From: Caryophanales bacterium
GTDB lineage: Bacteria > Bacillota_I > Bacilli_A > RF39 > UBA660
Direction of reading: 5' to 3'
DNA length: 32,284 nt
Assembly (NCBI GenBank): GCA_016288635.1
Contig: JAEEKZ010000013.1
Location: 1 to 32,284, forward strand
Part shown: piece after piece, positions 1 to 9,656 of the stretch
How positions within the stretch are numbered: the stretch's first letter is position 1
Layout: the number at the start of each line of letters is the position of its first letter
Position numbers and translations under genes: made by a program
Notes under the pieces: model-generated
Databases searched by the model: none
Seen by the model: the letters and a program-made list of their open reading frames with translations, nothing else
Told to the model about the DNA's origin: nothing

Positions 1-1860
1 TTGCGAGTAGTCACATGATAAGAAACAATCATTTTGGGGTAAGAAAGCTTTTCTTATTAATTTACCAAATTCATCTCTAGTTGGAATATTTTGTAAGTTT
101 GGCTCTGTACATGATAATCTTCCTGTTCTAGTTAAAGTTTGTTTAAATATTGGATGAATTACTCCATCTTGGCCAATATAATCTTTTAATCCTAGTAGAT
201 AAGTACTATATAACTTACTCATATTACGATATTCCATGATATATTCAATAACAGGATGTTTACCGACTAGTTTTTCTAAAGTGCTGGAATCAGTTTTATA
301 ACCAATCTTGTTTTTCTTACCACCTGGTAATCCTAATTTTTCAAATAGAATTACACCTAATTGTGCAGGACTAGCTATATTAAATTCTTCACCAACTAAG
401 TTGTATATTTCTTTAGATATATCATCTATTTTAGAATATACTATTGTAGCCATTTCATCTAAGATATTGCTATCACATCTCATACCATTGTTTTCAATAT
501 CCAATAATACATTAACTAATGGCAGTTCAATATCATAGTATAATTTTTCTAAATCGGTACCAGTAAGCTTATTTAATTGCATTTTATAATTATCGAACAA
601 ATATTTGCTTTTTAATGCTATTGTAGCATCAATATCATTCTTGCCTTTTCTTAATTCTTCATCACTTACTGCATAAATATTATCAAGTGACATAACATCT
701 GATATATCATCTAATTTACGATAATTTAATAAATATAGAATCAAGCTAAAGTCTATTTTACTTTCAACATTAAACTTACTTAATACTTTTTTATAATCAT
801 ATACTATTATGTTTTTGTTTTTTAGAACATCTTCTAGACCATCAAATGAATCTAGAATATAAGTTCCGTTTTTATCTGTTAGAGCAACTCTAACAACATC
901 AGAATAATGATAGTTTTCAGAATCTAAATAAACATACATTGATACATCTTCATCTAGATTTAAATCACTAACACTACATTTCTTATATTCTGATGCAAGT
1001 GGAGCATCCATCTTCTTTAGGAATGAACTAAATTCCAAATCCATGAATAGATCATTTAAAGTATCTTGATTACCCAGATATTTTAAATCTTCAAAACTTT
1101 CTGTTAGAGGAACTTCTTTATAAATAGTTGCAATCTTTTTACTCATGAATGCACTTTCTTTATCTTCGACAAGTTTATTGTGAGTTGCCCCCTTAATTTT
1201 ATCAAGATTATCATATACGCCCTCTAAAGATCCATATTCTTGTAATAATTTAAGAGCGGTTTTTTCACCAATTCCTTTTACACCAGGAATATTATCTGAT
1301 GGGTCTCCCATTAGACCTTTAAGGTCAGTTATTTTTATTGGGTCTATTCCCCATTCCTCTTTAAATGATTTCTCATTATATCTTACAAAGCCTTCTTTTT
1401 TAAGAAGTTTGATATCTGTCTCAAAATTAATTAATTGTAATAAATCTTTATCGCTAGAAATAATTATTGCATCAAATTCACTATCAGATGCGGCTCTTTC
1501 TACAAGAGTACCAATTATATCATCTGCTTCATAAGGCTCTAGTTCTAAATACTTAATACCCATTGATGTAAGTATTTGCCTTGCAACAGGCATTTGTTGT
1601 TTTAATTCTTCGGGAGTTGCGTTTCTTCCTTCCTTATAAAATGAATACTCTTCTTTACGAAAGTTCTTTGGCATATCAAAAGCAACAGCAATATATTCTG
1701 GCTTTTCTTCTTGAATTATTTTATTCATCATTGATACAAAACCGTATAAAGCATTTGTTGGAAATCCTTTACTGTTTCTTAATATTGGTCCTGAGTATGC
1801 AGTAGCATAATAACTTCTAAACATTAAGTTATTACCATCAACTAGAACAAGTCTTTTCAT
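1..1860 (-). CDS. polA: DNA polymerase I, N-terminal 620 residues (C-terminus beyond left edge)
   Basis: Repair and Okazaki-fragment DNA polymerase. The reading frame begins at an ATG (1858-1860) behind a GGGAGG ribosome site and stays open to base 1. Residues 1 to about 290 are the 5'-3' exonuclease: MKRLVLVDGNN at the start, EADDIIGTL near 110, SSDKDLLQL and GDPSDNIPGVKGIGEKTA. Residues about 300-420 are a shortened proofreading-type domain that still shows D313-S-E315, D370 and D409. The polymerase domain follows, with TLTRTGRLS and PNLQNIPTR (residues 575-595). The window cuts the protein inside motif A, at DYSQ (617-620), so the fingers and the catalytic HDE motif are not visible. It lies 20 bases after the COG2509 flavoprotein and is probably co-transcribed with it. 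Identity is certain; the state of the proofreading site is not. Confidence 0.97.
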   Translation of the reverse strand, partial: MKRLVLVDGNNLMFRSYYATAYSGPILRNSKGFPTNALYGFVSMMNKIIQEEKPEYIAVAFDMPKNFRKEEYSFYKEGRNATPEELKQQMPVARQILTSMGIKYLELEPYEADDIIGTLVERAASDSEFDAIIISSDKDLLQLINFETDIKLLKKEGFVRYNEKSFKEEWGIDPIKITDLKGLMGDPSDNIPGVKGIGEKTALKLLQEYGSLEGVYDNLDKIKGATHNKLVEDKESAFMSKKIATIYKEVPLTESFEDLKYLGNQDTLNDLFMDLEFSSFLKKMDAPLASEYKKCSVSDLNLDEDVSMYVYLDSENYHYSDVVRVALTDKNGTYILDSFDGLEDVLKNKNIIVYDYKKVLSKFNVESKIDFSLILYLLNYRKLDDISDVMSLDNIYAVSDEELRKGKNDIDATIALKSKYLFDNYKMQLNKLTGTDLEKLYYDIELPLVNVLLDIENNGMRCDSNILDEMATIVYSKIDDISKEIYNLVGEEFNIASPAQLGVILFEKLGLPGGKKNKIGYKTDSSTLEKLVGKHPVIEYIMEYRNMSKLYSTYLLGLKDYIGQDGVIHPIFKQTLTRTGRLSCTEPNLQNIPTRDEFGKLIRKAFLPQNDCFLSCDYSQ

Positions 1861-1880
1861 ATATACCTCCCTATTTTGTT

Positions 1881-3269
1881 TTATATTTTTTCAACAATAT
1901 CTCTTGCAGCAACTATTCCTGTTGCAGCAGCAGTAACAATGTTACCAGCTTTACCTGATCCATCACCAATAAAGTAGATATTTTCGTTTTCTAATTTAAA
2001 TTTCTTATCAGTTTTTATTTCGTTACTGAAGAACTTTATTTCTGGGCCATAAAGTAATGTTTCATCGTTAGCAACACCCGGAATTATTTTATCTAATTTA
2101 ATTAAGCCTTCGATTACATCTGTAATAATTCTGTGTGGTAATGCTAATGCTAAGTCTCCAGCACAACAATCTTTTAGAGTAGGCTCAATAAAGCCTTTTT
2201 CAATTCTATGCCAATCACTACGTCTACCTGTTCTTAAATCCTTAAATGTTTGAACTATTGGTTTACCTGCTCCAAGTACTAATGCTATATGGGCAATTGA
2301 TTCACCATAGTCTCTTGTATTAGTAGTTGGATGTGTAAGGTTTATCTTTGTAATGAATGCAAAGTTGCTATTGTTTGATTTAGTATCTTTTAAAGCGTGA
2401 CCATTTACACAAATGAATCCTTCATAGTTTTCCTTTGCTACAAAGCCTCCTGGATTAGTACAGAATGTTCTAATTTCATCTCCATATGTATCGGTTTTAA
2501 TAAATATCGTTGGATCATAAATAATATTTGTCATATCTTCAAGTATTTCTTTACGACATTCTACTCTAACACCAATTTCAATACTTTGAGATGTATATTC
2601 AATATTATTTCCATCAGCATATTCTTGAACCCATTTTGCTCCGGTTCTACCTGGAGATGCAATTACATATTTTGCATCAATTGATCCTTCTTTACCGTTA
2701 TTTATAAATTTAACTGAATAGTGTTTACCATTCTTAACAATATCAGTTACATCATGTCTTTCTAGTATATCTATTCCTTCATTTTTTAAATAGTTAGTCA
2801 TATCACTAATATATTGTGGTAACATGTCTGAACCCAAGTGTTTTTGTTTGATAATTAATAGTTCAGCACCCAATTTAGCAATATTCTTTTTAATACTTTC
2901 TGCTTCTTCCATATTAGTTGGGTATGTTTTAGCATCCATATTAAACTTATTAAATATTTCTTCAGTATCATCAATAAGCTTGTAAGCTGCTGTTTTACTC
3001 ATATATTTGAAAAGGTCAGATTTACCTAACTTAGGAATAAAATTAAGTTTACCATCTGAGAATGTTCCAGCGCCACCAAAGCCTGAAAGTATCGCACATG
3101 GCTTACAGTTCATGCATTCACATCCTGTTTTTACCATTGGGCATACTCTTTTTTCTGCAGTAAACCCTTTATCTAATAAAGCAATTTTTAGCTTTTTATT
3201 CTTTTCTTTTAATTCATAAGCAGCGAAAAGTCCACCTGGACCAGCGCCAATTATTACTACATCATACAT
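1881..3269 (-). CDS. COG2509-type FAD-dependent oxidoreductase
   Basis: Predicted cytoplasmic flavoprotein of 462 residues, of the family usually labelled NAD(P)/FAD-dependent oxidoreductase (COG2509), whose substrate is not established. An N-terminal Rossmann dinucleotide fold shows IIGAGPGG (residues 6-13), and the C-terminal FAD-contact segment shows YFIGDGSG followed by a glycine/alanine-rich helix. A cysteine cluster at C43, C50, C52, C55 and C58 precedes SGFGGAGTFSDGK (62-74). From memory of the family this CxxC-rich stretch is conserved; it could bind a metal or an iron-sulfur centre, which the sequence cannot decide. The gene has its own promoter (3288-3316) and a short leader with GGTGAAAG as ribosome site. 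polA follows after 20 bases. Family assignment is confident; the reaction is unknown. Confidence 0.85.
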   Translation of the reverse strand: MYDVVIIGAGPGGLFAAYELKEKNKKLKIALLDKGFTAEKRVCPMVKTGCECMNCKPCAILSGFGGAGTFSDGKLNFIPKLGKSDLFKYMSKTAAYKLIDDTEEIFNKFNMDAKTYPTNMEEAESIKKNIAKLGAELLIIKQKHLGSDMLPQYISDMTNYLKNEGIDILERHDVTDIVKNGKHYSVKFINNGKEGSIDAKYVIASPGRTGAKWVQEYADGNNIEYTSQSIEIGVRVECRKEILEDMTNIIYDPTIFIKTDTYGDEIRTFCTNPGGFVAKENYEGFICVNGHALKDTKSNNSNFAFITKINLTHPTTNTRDYGESIAHIALVLGAGKPIVQTFKDLRTGRRSDWHRIEKGFIEPTLKDCCAGDLALALPHRIITDVIEGLIKLDKIIPGVANDETLLYGPEIKFFSNEIKTDKKFKLENENIYFIGDGSGKAGNIVTAAATGIVAARDIVEKI

Positions 3270-3287
3270 ATTCTTTCACCATATTAA

Positions 3288-3316
3288 ATTATACCTTATT
3301 ACCAGTATTATTACAA
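3288..3316 (-). promoter_or_regulatory. SigA-type promoter of the flavoprotein-polA unit
   Basis: The minus strand reads TTGTAA (3316-3311), 17 bases, then TATAAT (3293-3288). It sits just after the terminator of the upstream operon and about 20 bases before the flavoprotein start, so the leader is very short. Confidence 0.7.
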
Positions 3317-3328
3317 ATAAAATACAAC

Positions 3329-3358
3329 AAAAAAAGATGAATAAATCATCTATTTTTT
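3329..3358 (-). terminator. Terminator of the ruvB-folD-glyA-folA-tmk-queA operon
   Basis: On the minus strand AGATGA, a five-base loop and TCATCT are followed by a run of seven T. The hairpin overlaps the stop codon of the 143-residue membrane protein and ends the eight-gene operon. Confidence 0.75.
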
Positions 3359-3781
3359 TCTCATTCTTTGCCTTACTGCAGGCCTATTGCGGGTGAACAT
3401 TTCATATTCGCCATAGTCTCTTTCGCTTGTACGATAATTATCATAAGATTCAGTTCTAGTTAATTCATTTTTTCTTGTTATTTTTTCTCTTGAGATTTCT
3501 TCTTTTGGCTTTGCACTTTCTAGGTTGTATGCTTTATTTTCAAAGTGATTTTTAAACTCACTACTTGCAAATTCACCAATTACGGATGCCAATATAACAG
3601 CACTACTAGCTACTATTCCGGTTGTAGCAAGTCCAGTTAATGGTAGTCCTGGAGCAAATCTTAGAAGTATACTTCCCATTAGAACTATACCAGCTACTTT
3701 AAATGTTTTATCAAAAAATCTTTCAAATTTCTTTGATATTTTTTCTTTCTTTTTATATTTCTTAATTAAATTATCGTTCAT
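3350..3781 (-). CDS. Small membrane protein of unknown function
   Basis: 143 residues, not recognised. The N-terminus is strongly basic (KKYKKKEKISKK, residues 6-17). A hydrophobic stretch at about residues 30-55 (VAGIVLMGSILLRFAPG and onward) and a second at about 56-70 (GIVASSAVILASVIG) suggest two closely spaced membrane helices or a hairpin. The C-terminal 60 residues are hydrophilic, rich in Arg, Glu and Tyr (NYRTSERDYGEYEMFTRNR), and end in RMRKK. The start has an AAGAGGG ribosome site and lies 12 bases after the queA stop, so it is the last gene of the folate/thymidylate operon. Position there does not reveal a role. The orderly context and good ribosome site support a real gene. Confidence 0.7.
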   Translation of the reverse strand: MNDNLIKKYKKKEKISKKFERFFDKTFKVAGIVLMGSILLRFAPGLPLTGLATTGIVASSAVILASVIGEFASSEFKNHFENKAYNLESAKPKEEISREKITRKNELTRTESYDNYRTSERDYGEYEMFTRNRPAVRQRMRKK

Positions 3782-3793
3782 TTTAAAACCCTC

Positions 3794-4816
3794 TTACTTA
3801 ATAAACATTGCATCTCCAAATGAGAAGAAACGATATTTACTATCTACTGCATGCTTATATGCATTCATAATATTATCTCTACTTGAAAATGCACTAACTA
3901 ACATTAATAAGGTGCTCTTTGGTAGATGGAAATTTGTTATTTGACCATCTATTGCTTTAAATTCAAATCCAGGATAAATAAAGATATTTGTATCTCCTGA
4001 ACATTCTTTAAATTCACCATATTTATGCATTACTGTTTCTAGCGTTCTCGTTGATGTTGTACCTACCGCAATGATTCTTCTTCCTTCTTTTTTAGCAAGA
4101 TTTAATCTTTCTGCAGCATGTTTATCCATCATATAAAATTCAGTATGCATAACATGTTTTGTTACATCGTCTTCTTCAACTGGTCTAAATGTACCTAGGC
4201 CAACGTGAAGTGTAATATTTATTATTTCTATACCTTTATTTTTTATTTCTTCAAGTAACTCATTTGTGAAATGAAGACCTGCTGTCGGTGCTGCTGCTGA
4301 ACCATTTATCTTGGCATATACTGTTTGATAACGTTCTTTATCATTAAGTTTTTCATGAATATATGGAGGAAGTGGCATAGTACCTAACTTATCCAATACT
4401 TCCATGAATATACCATCATAGATAAATTCAACTTCTGTTACACCAGCATCTCTTATTTCAAGAACTTTTGCTTTTAATATTCCTCCAAAATCAATAATTG
4501 TTCCTTCTTTTAGTCTCTTTTGAGGCTTAGCTAAACATTCCCAATTATCGCCTTCTGTATTCTTTAAAAGTAATAATTCAATACTGGCATTAGTTACTTC
4601 TTTAGTACCAATTAATCTAGCTGGAATTACTCTTGTATTATTTAATACTAAGCAGTCTCCTTTATTTAAATAATTGATTATGTTACGAAATACTTCATCT
4701 TTTAATTCACCAGTTTTACGATCCATGACTAATAGTCTAGAATCACTTCTTACTTTTAAAGGAGTTTGAGCAATTAGTTCTTGAGGTAATTCATAATCAA
4801 AATCATTTATATTCAT
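3794..4816 (-). CDS. queA: S-adenosylmethionine:tRNA ribosyltransferase-isomerase
   Basis: QueA transfers and isomerises the ribosyl part of S-adenosylmethionine onto 7-aminomethyl-7-deazaguanine in tRNA, giving epoxyqueuosine at wobble position 34 of Asp, Asn, His and Tyr tRNAs. The 340-residue length matches the family. Diagnostic segments are the start [22 protein letters not shown]-type text at 23-30, [16 protein letters not shown] near 52-67, [13 protein letters not shown] near 170-182, [17 protein letters not shown] and [16 protein letters not shown] near the C-terminus. The start codon overlaps the tmk stop by one base (TAATG), implying translational coupling. No other queuosine gene is in the window, so the host may salvage a precursor or carry the rest elsewhere. 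Confidence 0.96.
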   Translation of the reverse strand: MNINDFDYELPQELIAQTPLKVRSDSRLLVMDRKTGELKDEVFRNIINYLNKGDCLVLNNTRVIPARLIGTKEVTNASIELLLLKNTEGDNWECLAKPQKRLKEGTIIDFGGILKAKVLEIRDAGVTEVEFIYDGIFMEVLDKLGTMPLPPYIHEKLNDKERYQTVYAKINGSAAAPTAGLHFTNELLEEIKNKGIEIINITLHVGLGTFRPVEEDDVTKHVMHTEFYMMDKHAAERLNLAKKEGRRIIAVGTTSTRTLETVMHKYGEFKECSGDTNIFIYPGFEFKAIDGQITNFHLPKSTLLMLVSAFSSRDNIMNAYKHAVDSKYRFFSFGDAMFIK

Positions 4817-5499
4817 TATTTTCTCACCAAACTACGAACTTTTCCGTACAGTTCATTGTTTATTTCCGGAATAGGTCTAATTATTCCATCTTGAACACAA
4901 CGGATTACATCAAAACCATATATTTCAGCAAGTTCTAAATATGCTCTTTCAGCATTCTTTAAATGCTCTGGATCAGCTTCATGTTGATCAGGAGATTCCT
5001 CTCGATGTTTTTTCAATTCTAGAGCTTGCTCATAAGGCATATATAGTAAATATACCTGATCTGGTCTAGGCATTTGCATATATTCAAAATCTAGCCAATC
5101 TAAAGCTTTATACATCTGCTTTCTTGCTTGTTCATCAGTTATTTTACCACCTTGATGAGCCATGTTTGATTCAGCATATCTATCTAAAACTACAACATCA
5201 TTTTCTAGTAGTCTATTATTTAATTCTGGTAAGTTATATCTTCTATCTGCTGCATAATATGCGCTAGCTACTAGTGGATCAACATTTGGTGCTCCTTCTG
5301 GAAACCAACCTTCACATATATGTTTTTTTCCTAGATAACAGCCGCCAATTATTTTACCTGTTGGAGTATCATATGCTGGAAATTGCATCTTACCCACTTT
5401 TAATCCATCACTTGTTAATCTTTCGATTAATAAATCACTTTGGGTTTGCTTACCACTGCAATCAGTTCCTTCAATAACAATTAATTTACCCTTCTCCAT
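4816..5499 (-). CDS. tmk: Thymidylate kinase (dTMP kinase)
   Basis: Phosphorylates dTMP to dTDP for DNA synthesis. I chose the ATG at 5499 ([11 protein letters not shown]) over an in-frame ATG at 5562: GAGAGGAAG lies just before it, and the longer start would add 21 unlikely residues inside folA. The product has 227 residues. It shows the P-loop region [11 protein letters not shown] (residues about 10-20), [15 protein letters not shown], the DRY motif in [17 protein letters not shown], and a lid region [10 protein letters not shown]. The body resembles the variant thymidylate kinases of clostridia and relatives rather than the classical Bacillus type. The residue after the P-loop lysine is Gln instead of Ser/Thr. 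The start overlaps the end of folA by 14 bases. Confidence 0.9.
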   Translation of the reverse strand: MEKGKLIVIEGTDCSGKQTQSDLLIERLTSDGLKVGKMQFPAYDTPTGKIIGGCYLGKKHICEGWFPEGAPNVDPLVASAYYAADRRYNLPELNNRLLENDVVVLDRYAESNMAHQGGKITDEQARKQMYKALDWLDFEYMQMPRPDQVYLLYMPYEQALELKKHREESPDQHEADPEHLKNAERAYLELAEIYGFDVIRCVQDGIIRPIPEINNELYGKVRSLVRK

Positions 5500-5980
5500 T
5501 TTGTTTCTTCCTCTCATACAACACGTGTCTATATTCAACACCATTTTCCTCAACTGGCTCATCTAGTTCTTCCCTATTAAATTCTTCTTTGTTAAATGTT
5601 GGAAAATATACATCTGCTTCTTTAGAGTCATTGATTTCTGTTAAATATATCTTTGATGCGTATGGTAAGAAGTAATTGTATAATGATTCTCCCCCGATAA
5701 TATATACGTCTTCTTCAGTTTTTTCAAATCTATCTAGTATATCTTCAAAATTATCTGTAACTTCAACACCCATTGTATTATCTAATTCTTTACTAATAAC
5801 AATGTTATATCTGTTTGGTAAGGCTTTACCCATAGATTCAAATGTTTTTCTTCCCATCACTATTACATGGTTAATAGTTAGTTTTTTGAAAAATTTTAAA
5901 TCTCCTGGTAAATTCCAGATTAGTTTTCCATCCTTACCTAATTCATTATTTTTTCCTACTGAAGCAATTATACTTATCAT
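5486..5980 (-). CDS. folA: Dihydrofolate reductase
   Basis: Reduces dihydrofolate to tetrahydrofolate with NADPH, restoring the cofactor oxidised during dTMP synthesis. 164 residues, normal for bacterial DHFR. Visible motifs are the N-terminal strand ISIIASVGKNNELG, the substrate-loop WNLPGDLKFFKKLT (residues about 23-36), the NADPH-contacting VIVMGRKTFES, ALPNRYNIVIS, and YIIGGESLYNYFLPYASKIYLTEI with the conserved glycine pair. The Met20-loop Trp is W23. The start has a strong AGGAGGGG ribosome site, and the gene follows glyA by 11 bases. No thymidylate synthase (ThyA or ThyX) is in the window, although FolA, GlyA, FolD and Tmk are grouped around that step. Confidence 0.96.
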   Translation of the reverse strand: MISIIASVGKNNELGKDGKLIWNLPGDLKFFKKLTINHVIVMGRKTFESMGKALPNRYNIVISKELDNTMGVEVTDNFEDILDRFEKTEEDVYIIGGESLYNYFLPYASKIYLTEINDSKEADVYFPTFNKEEFNREELDEPVEENGVEYRHVLYERKKQNGEG

Positions 5981-5991
5981 TTTTACCCCTC

Positions 5992-7215
5992 CTAGTAATT
6001 AAGTGGAAATTTACGAGTTAACTCTAAAACTTCTTTACTCAATTCTTTTAATATCTTTTTATTATCATAATTCATTAAAGCTTTGCTAATGATATTACCA
6101 ACTTGAACGAATTCCTTTTCTTTAAATCCTCTTGTTGTCATTGCTGGGCTTCCTAATCTAATACCACTTGTTATAAATGGTTTTTCAGTATCATTTGGAA
6201 TAGTATTTTTATTAACTGTAATATGAATACTATCTAGAACTTGTTCTGCAAGTTTTCCAGTTATACCTGATGCAGATTTAACATCTACTAGTATTAAATG
6301 GTTATCCGTTCCGTTTGATACAATTCTAAATCCATTTTTAATTAGAGTATCTGATAAAGTTTGAGTATTTTTGATAACTTGTTTTTGATATTCTTTAAAC
6401 TCTGGTTGTAATGCTTCATAAAAGCATTGAGCTTTAGCTCCAATTACATGCATTAATGGGCCACCTTGAATACCTGGGAAAACGGTTTTATCAATTTTCT
6501 TAGCAAGTTCTTCATCATTAGTCATAATAATACCACCTCTAGGACCTCTTAGAGTCTTATGAGTAGTAGATGTTACAACATCAGCATATTCCATTGGATT
6601 TGGATGTAAGCCTGCTGCAACTAAACCTGCAATGTGGGCCATATCTACCATTAGATATGCACCAACTTTATCTGCAATCTCTCTAAATTTCTTAAAATCA
6701 ATTATTCTTGAATAAGCACTTGCTCCTGCGATTATCATTTTTGGTTTAATCTCTAGAGCCAGTTTTTCTAGTTCTTCATAATCAATTCTTTCAGTTTCTT
6801 TATCAACATCATATTGATATATTTCGTAATCTTGTCCAGAGAAACTCATTGGATGTCCATGCGTTAAGTGTCCTCCGTTTGATAAGTTCATTCCTAGAAC
6901 TTTATCTCCTTTTTCAAGTAAAGAACGATATACTGCCATATTTGCACTTGAACCAGAATGTGGTTGAACGTTAGCAAATTTACAACCAAATAGTTGTTTT
7001 AAATATTCTCTTGCTTGATTTTCAAAAATATCTACATATTCACATCCACCATAATATCTTTTTCCAGGATATCCTTCTGCATACTTATTGGTTAGGATAC
7101 TTCCTTGCAATTTTAAGACATCTTTTGAAGGATAGTTCTCACTTGCTATAAGTTCAATATTCTCTTGTTGACGTTTTTTCTCTTTTCTTAATGCACTTTG
7201 TAAAATTTTATCCAT
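5992..7215 (-). CDS. glyA: Serine hydroxymethyltransferase
   Basis: PLP enzyme that converts serine and tetrahydrofolate to glycine and 5,10-methylene-tetrahydrofolate, the main entry of one-carbon units. 407 residues, typical length. [10 protein letters not shown] (21-30), [15 protein letters not shown] (48-62), [12 protein letters not shown] (85-96), [13 protein letters not shown] (190-202) and the PLP lysine K220 in [14 protein letters not shown] are all intact. The start has an AAGGAGA ribosome site and overlaps the end of folD by eight bases (ATGGATAA). Adjacent folD and folA make a compact folate cycle: GlyA charges the folate, FolD interconverts it and FolA reduces what dTMP synthesis oxidises. 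Confidence 0.97.
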   Translation of the reverse strand: MDKILQSALRKEKKRQQENIELIASENYPSKDVLKLQGSILTNKYAEGYPGKRYYGGCEYVDIFENQAREYLKQLFGCKFANVQPHSGSSANMAVYRSLLEKGDKVLGMNLSNGGHLTHGHPMSFSGQDYEIYQYDVDKETERIDYEELEKLALEIKPKMIIAGASAYSRIIDFKKFREIADKVGAYLMVDMAHIAGLVAAGLHPNPMEYADVVTSTTHKTLRGPRGGIIMTNDEELAKKIDKTVFPGIQGGPLMHVIGAKAQCFYEALQPEFKEYQKQVIKNTQTLSDTLIKNGFRIVSNGTDNHLILVDVKSASGITGKLAEQVLDSIHITVNKNTIPNDTEKPFITSGIRLGSPAMTTRGFKEKEFVQVGNIISKALMNYDNKKILKELSKEVLELTRKFPLNY

Positions 7216-8047
7216 TTATATTTCTCCTTTCATACATTTCATATAATTGTAATATTATTGATGCCACCGTTAATGGGCCTACACCACCTGGAACTGGGGT
7301 TATATAAGAGACTTTATCTTTAACATTATCAAAGTCTACATCTCCATATATTTTACCATCCACTCTAGTGATTCCCACATCAATAACAACTGCACCATCT
7401 TTAACATGATCAGCTGTAATTAATCCTTTTTTACCTACTGCACTTATTAGAACATCTGCAGTTTTGCATACATCTACTAAATTCTTAGTATGTGAATGTG
7501 CAACAGTAACTGTTGCATTCTTATTTAGCATAGCAAGCATTAATGGTTTACCAACAATATTACCACGTCCTACAATTACTACATTTGTACCATCTAAATT
7601 TATTTCATATTTATCTAGTAAAGTAATAATTCCTTTTACAGTACAAGGTAATATATCAGTATCATTAATATAATTTCCATATACAGAATCTCTTGTAAAA
7701 CCATCAATATCTTTAGATGCTAATATTTTATTACTACAGTAATCAAAATCTAAATCATGTCTAATTGGACTTTGCAATATAATTCCATATACTTCATCAT
7801 CTTTATTTAATTTATCTATTAAAGTAAGTAATTCTTCTTGAGAAACATTTTCATCTAATTTATAAAGATTGCCTTCAATACCTACATATTCACAAGCTTT
7901 TAACTTTTGACCCACATAGATATTACTTGCTTCGTTATTACCAACTTGGATAATGGCAAGTTTCATTTTAGCATTATTTTTCTCTATTTTAGATTTAACT
8001 TCATCAAGTATCTCTTGCTTTAATTTCTTTCCATCTAATATAGTCAT
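7208..8047 (-). CDS. folD: Methylenetetrahydrofolate dehydrogenase / methenyltetrahydrofolate cyclohydrolase
   Basis: Bifunctional cytoplasmic enzyme that interconverts 5,10-methylene-, 5,10-methenyl- and 10-formyl-tetrahydrofolate. I chose the ATG at 8047 ([13 protein letters not shown]): AGAGGTGAT sits directly before it, and the upstream ATG at 8068 would run into the ruvB coding end. This gives 279 residues, the usual length. Motifs: [14 protein letters not shown] with the catalytic lysine, [20 protein letters not shown], the dinucleotide loop [13 protein letters not shown], and [14 protein letters not shown] near the C-terminus. The usual GRSNIVGKP loop is GRGNIVGKP here, a mild change. 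The ruvB stop lies inside the folD ribosome site, so the two are tightly coupled. Confidence 0.96.
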   Translation of the reverse strand: MTILDGKKLKQEILDEVKSKIEKNNAKMKLAIIQVGNNEASNIYVGQKLKACEYVGIEGNLYKLDENVSQEELLTLIDKLNKDDEVYGIILQSPIRHDLDFDYCSNKILASKDIDGFTRDSVYGNYINDTDILPCTVKGIITLLDKYEINLDGTNVVIVGRGNIVGKPLMLAMLNKNATVTVAHSHTKNLVDVCKTADVLISAVGKKGLITADHVKDGAVVIDVGITRVDGKIYGDVDFDNVKDKVSYITPVPGGVGPLTVASIILQLYEMYERRNING

Positions 8048-8057
8048 GTAATCACCT

Positions 8058-9065
8058 CTACATATCAAATAAATTACCTACATATTCTGAACCAATATGT
8101 TTATAGGCTTTTTGAGTAGCTACACGTCCAGATCTAGTTCTTTTTATAAATCCTTCTTGAAGCAAGAAAGGCTCTATAACATCCTCGATTGTGGTTACTT
8201 CCTCCCCGATTGATGTTGCTATTGTTTCAACACCTACTGGGCCACCATTAAATTTATTTATTAGGCTACTTAAATATTCAATATCAATACTATCTAATCC
8301 AAAGGCATCAACATTCATTTTATCTAATGCTTTTTTAGCAATATCTAGAGTAATTCTTCCATCACCTAGTACTAATGCGAAATCTCTAACTCTTTTAAAT
8401 AATCTATTTGCTATTCTTGGAGTTTTTCTACTTCTTCTGGCAAGCTCAACTGCTGCATCATCATCTATTGGCATTTCAAGCACTCTAGAGGTTCTTTTTA
8501 CGATTTGGCCTAATTCCTCATCCGAATAATATTCAAGCTTATTAACTATTCCAAAACGATCTCTAAGTGGGCTTGAAAGATCACCCGCTCTTGTTGTTGC
8601 TCCTACTAAAGTGAATGGAGGTAAATCTATTTTAATACTTCTAGATTTTCCATCAGTTTGTAAGATAATATCTAATTCAAAATCTTCCATTGCAGGATAT
8701 AATATTTCTTCAATATAACTTGGCATACGATGTATTTCATCAATAAATAATACATCACCTGGCTCTAGTGTTGAAAGTATAGCAGCTAGGTCTCCAGATT
8801 TTTCGATTGAAGGACCTGATGCTGTTTTTAAATTAACACCCATTTCATTAGCTATAATATGTGCTAATGTTGTTTTACCTAGTCCTGGAGGACCATATAA
8901 TAGAACATGATCTAGTGGTTCATTACGCATTTTTGCAGCTTTCATAAATATGTCTAAGTTTTCTTTTATTTCTTTTTGACCAACGTATTCATCAAGTTCC
9001 TGAGGCCTTATGCTTTCTTCAAAACTATCTTCTTCTTGTTTTTTCTTATCTAATACTTTACTCAT
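8058..9065 (-). CDS. ruvB: Holliday junction branch migration ATPase RuvB
   Basis: Hexameric AAA+ motor that, with RuvA, drives branch migration of Holliday junctions. 335 residues, standard length. The protein shows [19 protein letters not shown], Walker [15 protein letters not shown] (about 58-71), Walker [13 protein letters not shown], sensor 1 and arginine-finger region [20 protein letters not shown], and the C-terminal winged helix with [29 protein letters not shown]. Its first codons overlap the end of the HAD gene by eight bases. The ribosome site is GGGAGG. ruvA, its usual neighbour, is not next to it; instead ruvB sits at the head of the folate/thymidylate genes. Confidence 0.97.
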   Translation of the reverse strand: MSKVLDKKKQEEDSFEESIRPQELDEYVGQKEIKENLDIFMKAAKMRNEPLDHVLLYGPPGLGKTTLAHIIANEMGVNLKTASGPSIEKSGDLAAILSTLEPGDVLFIDEIHRMPSYIEEILYPAMEDFELDIILQTDGKSRSIKIDLPPFTLVGATTRAGDLSSPLRDRFGIVNKLEYYSDEELGQIVKRTSRVLEMPIDDDAAVELARRSRKTPRIANRLFKRVRDFALVLGDGRITLDIAKKALDKMNVDAFGLDSIDIEYLSSLINKFNGGPVGVETIATSIGEEVTTIEDVIEPFLLQEGFIKRTRSGRVATQKAYKHIGSEYVGNLFDM

Positions 9066-9558
9066 CCAACAAACCTCCCTCGATTAAATTCCTTACTTCA
9101 GTCCAACTATTTACTTCTTTTCCAAATTGAAGGCATTTAACAGAATTTGCAATACACTCACTAATTATGACATCATTATCATCTATCATTAGAGATATGT
9201 TTTCTTCTTTGCAAACTTTCCATTTGTCTCTTACTCCAAAAAATATTTTATCATAATTTATATTATTTATTTTCAAATAATTTAGGGTATTTTCTTCAAT
9301 ATTATGTCCATAATTGTCTTTTCTTAGGGTAACTAAATAGATTTTATATCCTTTACTATGTAAATAATTAATTGTCTCTCTTGAGCCATCTTTTATAGTC
9401 ATCTTTTTTTGTATTTCTAAAAGATACTTTTTACAAAAATCTTTGTATTCTTCGATGTTTAATTTTTCGAATTTACTACCATTATAACCATCTAGAAATT
9501 GACTTGCCATTTCGGAAGTATTTGTAATTGTGTCATCTATATCAATACCAATTATCAT
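9058..9558 (-). CDS. HAD-family 5'-nucleotidase-like phosphatase
   Basis: Predicted cytoplasmic phosphatase of 166 residues, resembling the NT5C/deoxyribonucleotidase branch of the HAD superfamily. Motif I is [12 protein letters not shown], with D6 the expected nucleophile and D8 the acid/base. Motif II is the threonine in YLVTLRKD (about residue 75). A lysine in [12 protein letters not shown] (about 105-118) could be motif III, and motif IV is LMIDDND (about 123-129). It is the first gene of an operon that holds folA and tmk, so a role in trimming nucleotide or deoxynucleotide monophosphate pools is a reasonable inference. The substrate cannot be read from sequence. The start is preceded by GGTGAT, and the promoter is just upstream. 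Confidence 0.75.
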   Translation of the reverse strand: MIIGIDIDDTITNTSEMASQFLDGYNGSKFEKLNIEEYKDFCKKYLLEIQKKMTIKDGSRETINYLHSKGYKIYLVTLRKDNYGHNIEENTLNYLKINNINYDKIFFGVRDKWKVCKEENISLMIDDNDVIISECIANSVKCLQFGKEVNSWTEVRNLIEGGLLDE

Positions 9559-9577
9559 GATAGCATCACCAATTAAA

Positions 9578-9606
9578 ATTATACCAAAATTAGAACTTAA
9601 TTAAAA
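9578..9606 (-). promoter_or_regulatory. Extended -10 promoter of the HAD-ruvB-folate operon
   Basis: The minus strand carries TGGTATAAT, a TATAAT box (9583-9578) with the TGn extension. Seventeen bases upstream is only a weak -35 (TTTTAA). It begins right after the terminator of the trmD operon and lies 20 bases before the first gene. Confidence 0.65.
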
Positions 9607-9621
9607 GAATATTTAACAATT

Positions 9622-9656
9622 AAAAATGGTTATCTACCATTTGTAGTATAACCATT
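9622..9656 (-). terminator. Terminator of the rimM-trmD operon
   Basis: On the minus strand AAATGGTTAT and ATAACCATTT pair around an inner CTAC/GTAG extension with a five-base loop, followed by a T run. It overlaps the last codons of the 140-residue protein. Confidence 0.8.

Noticed and set aside
308-538. Plus-strand open frames inside polA, ruvB, ileS and other genes
   Set aside because: They are antisense shadows of well-identified genes, lack ribosome sites, and read as Ser/Ile/Leu-rich nonsense typical of the reverse frame.
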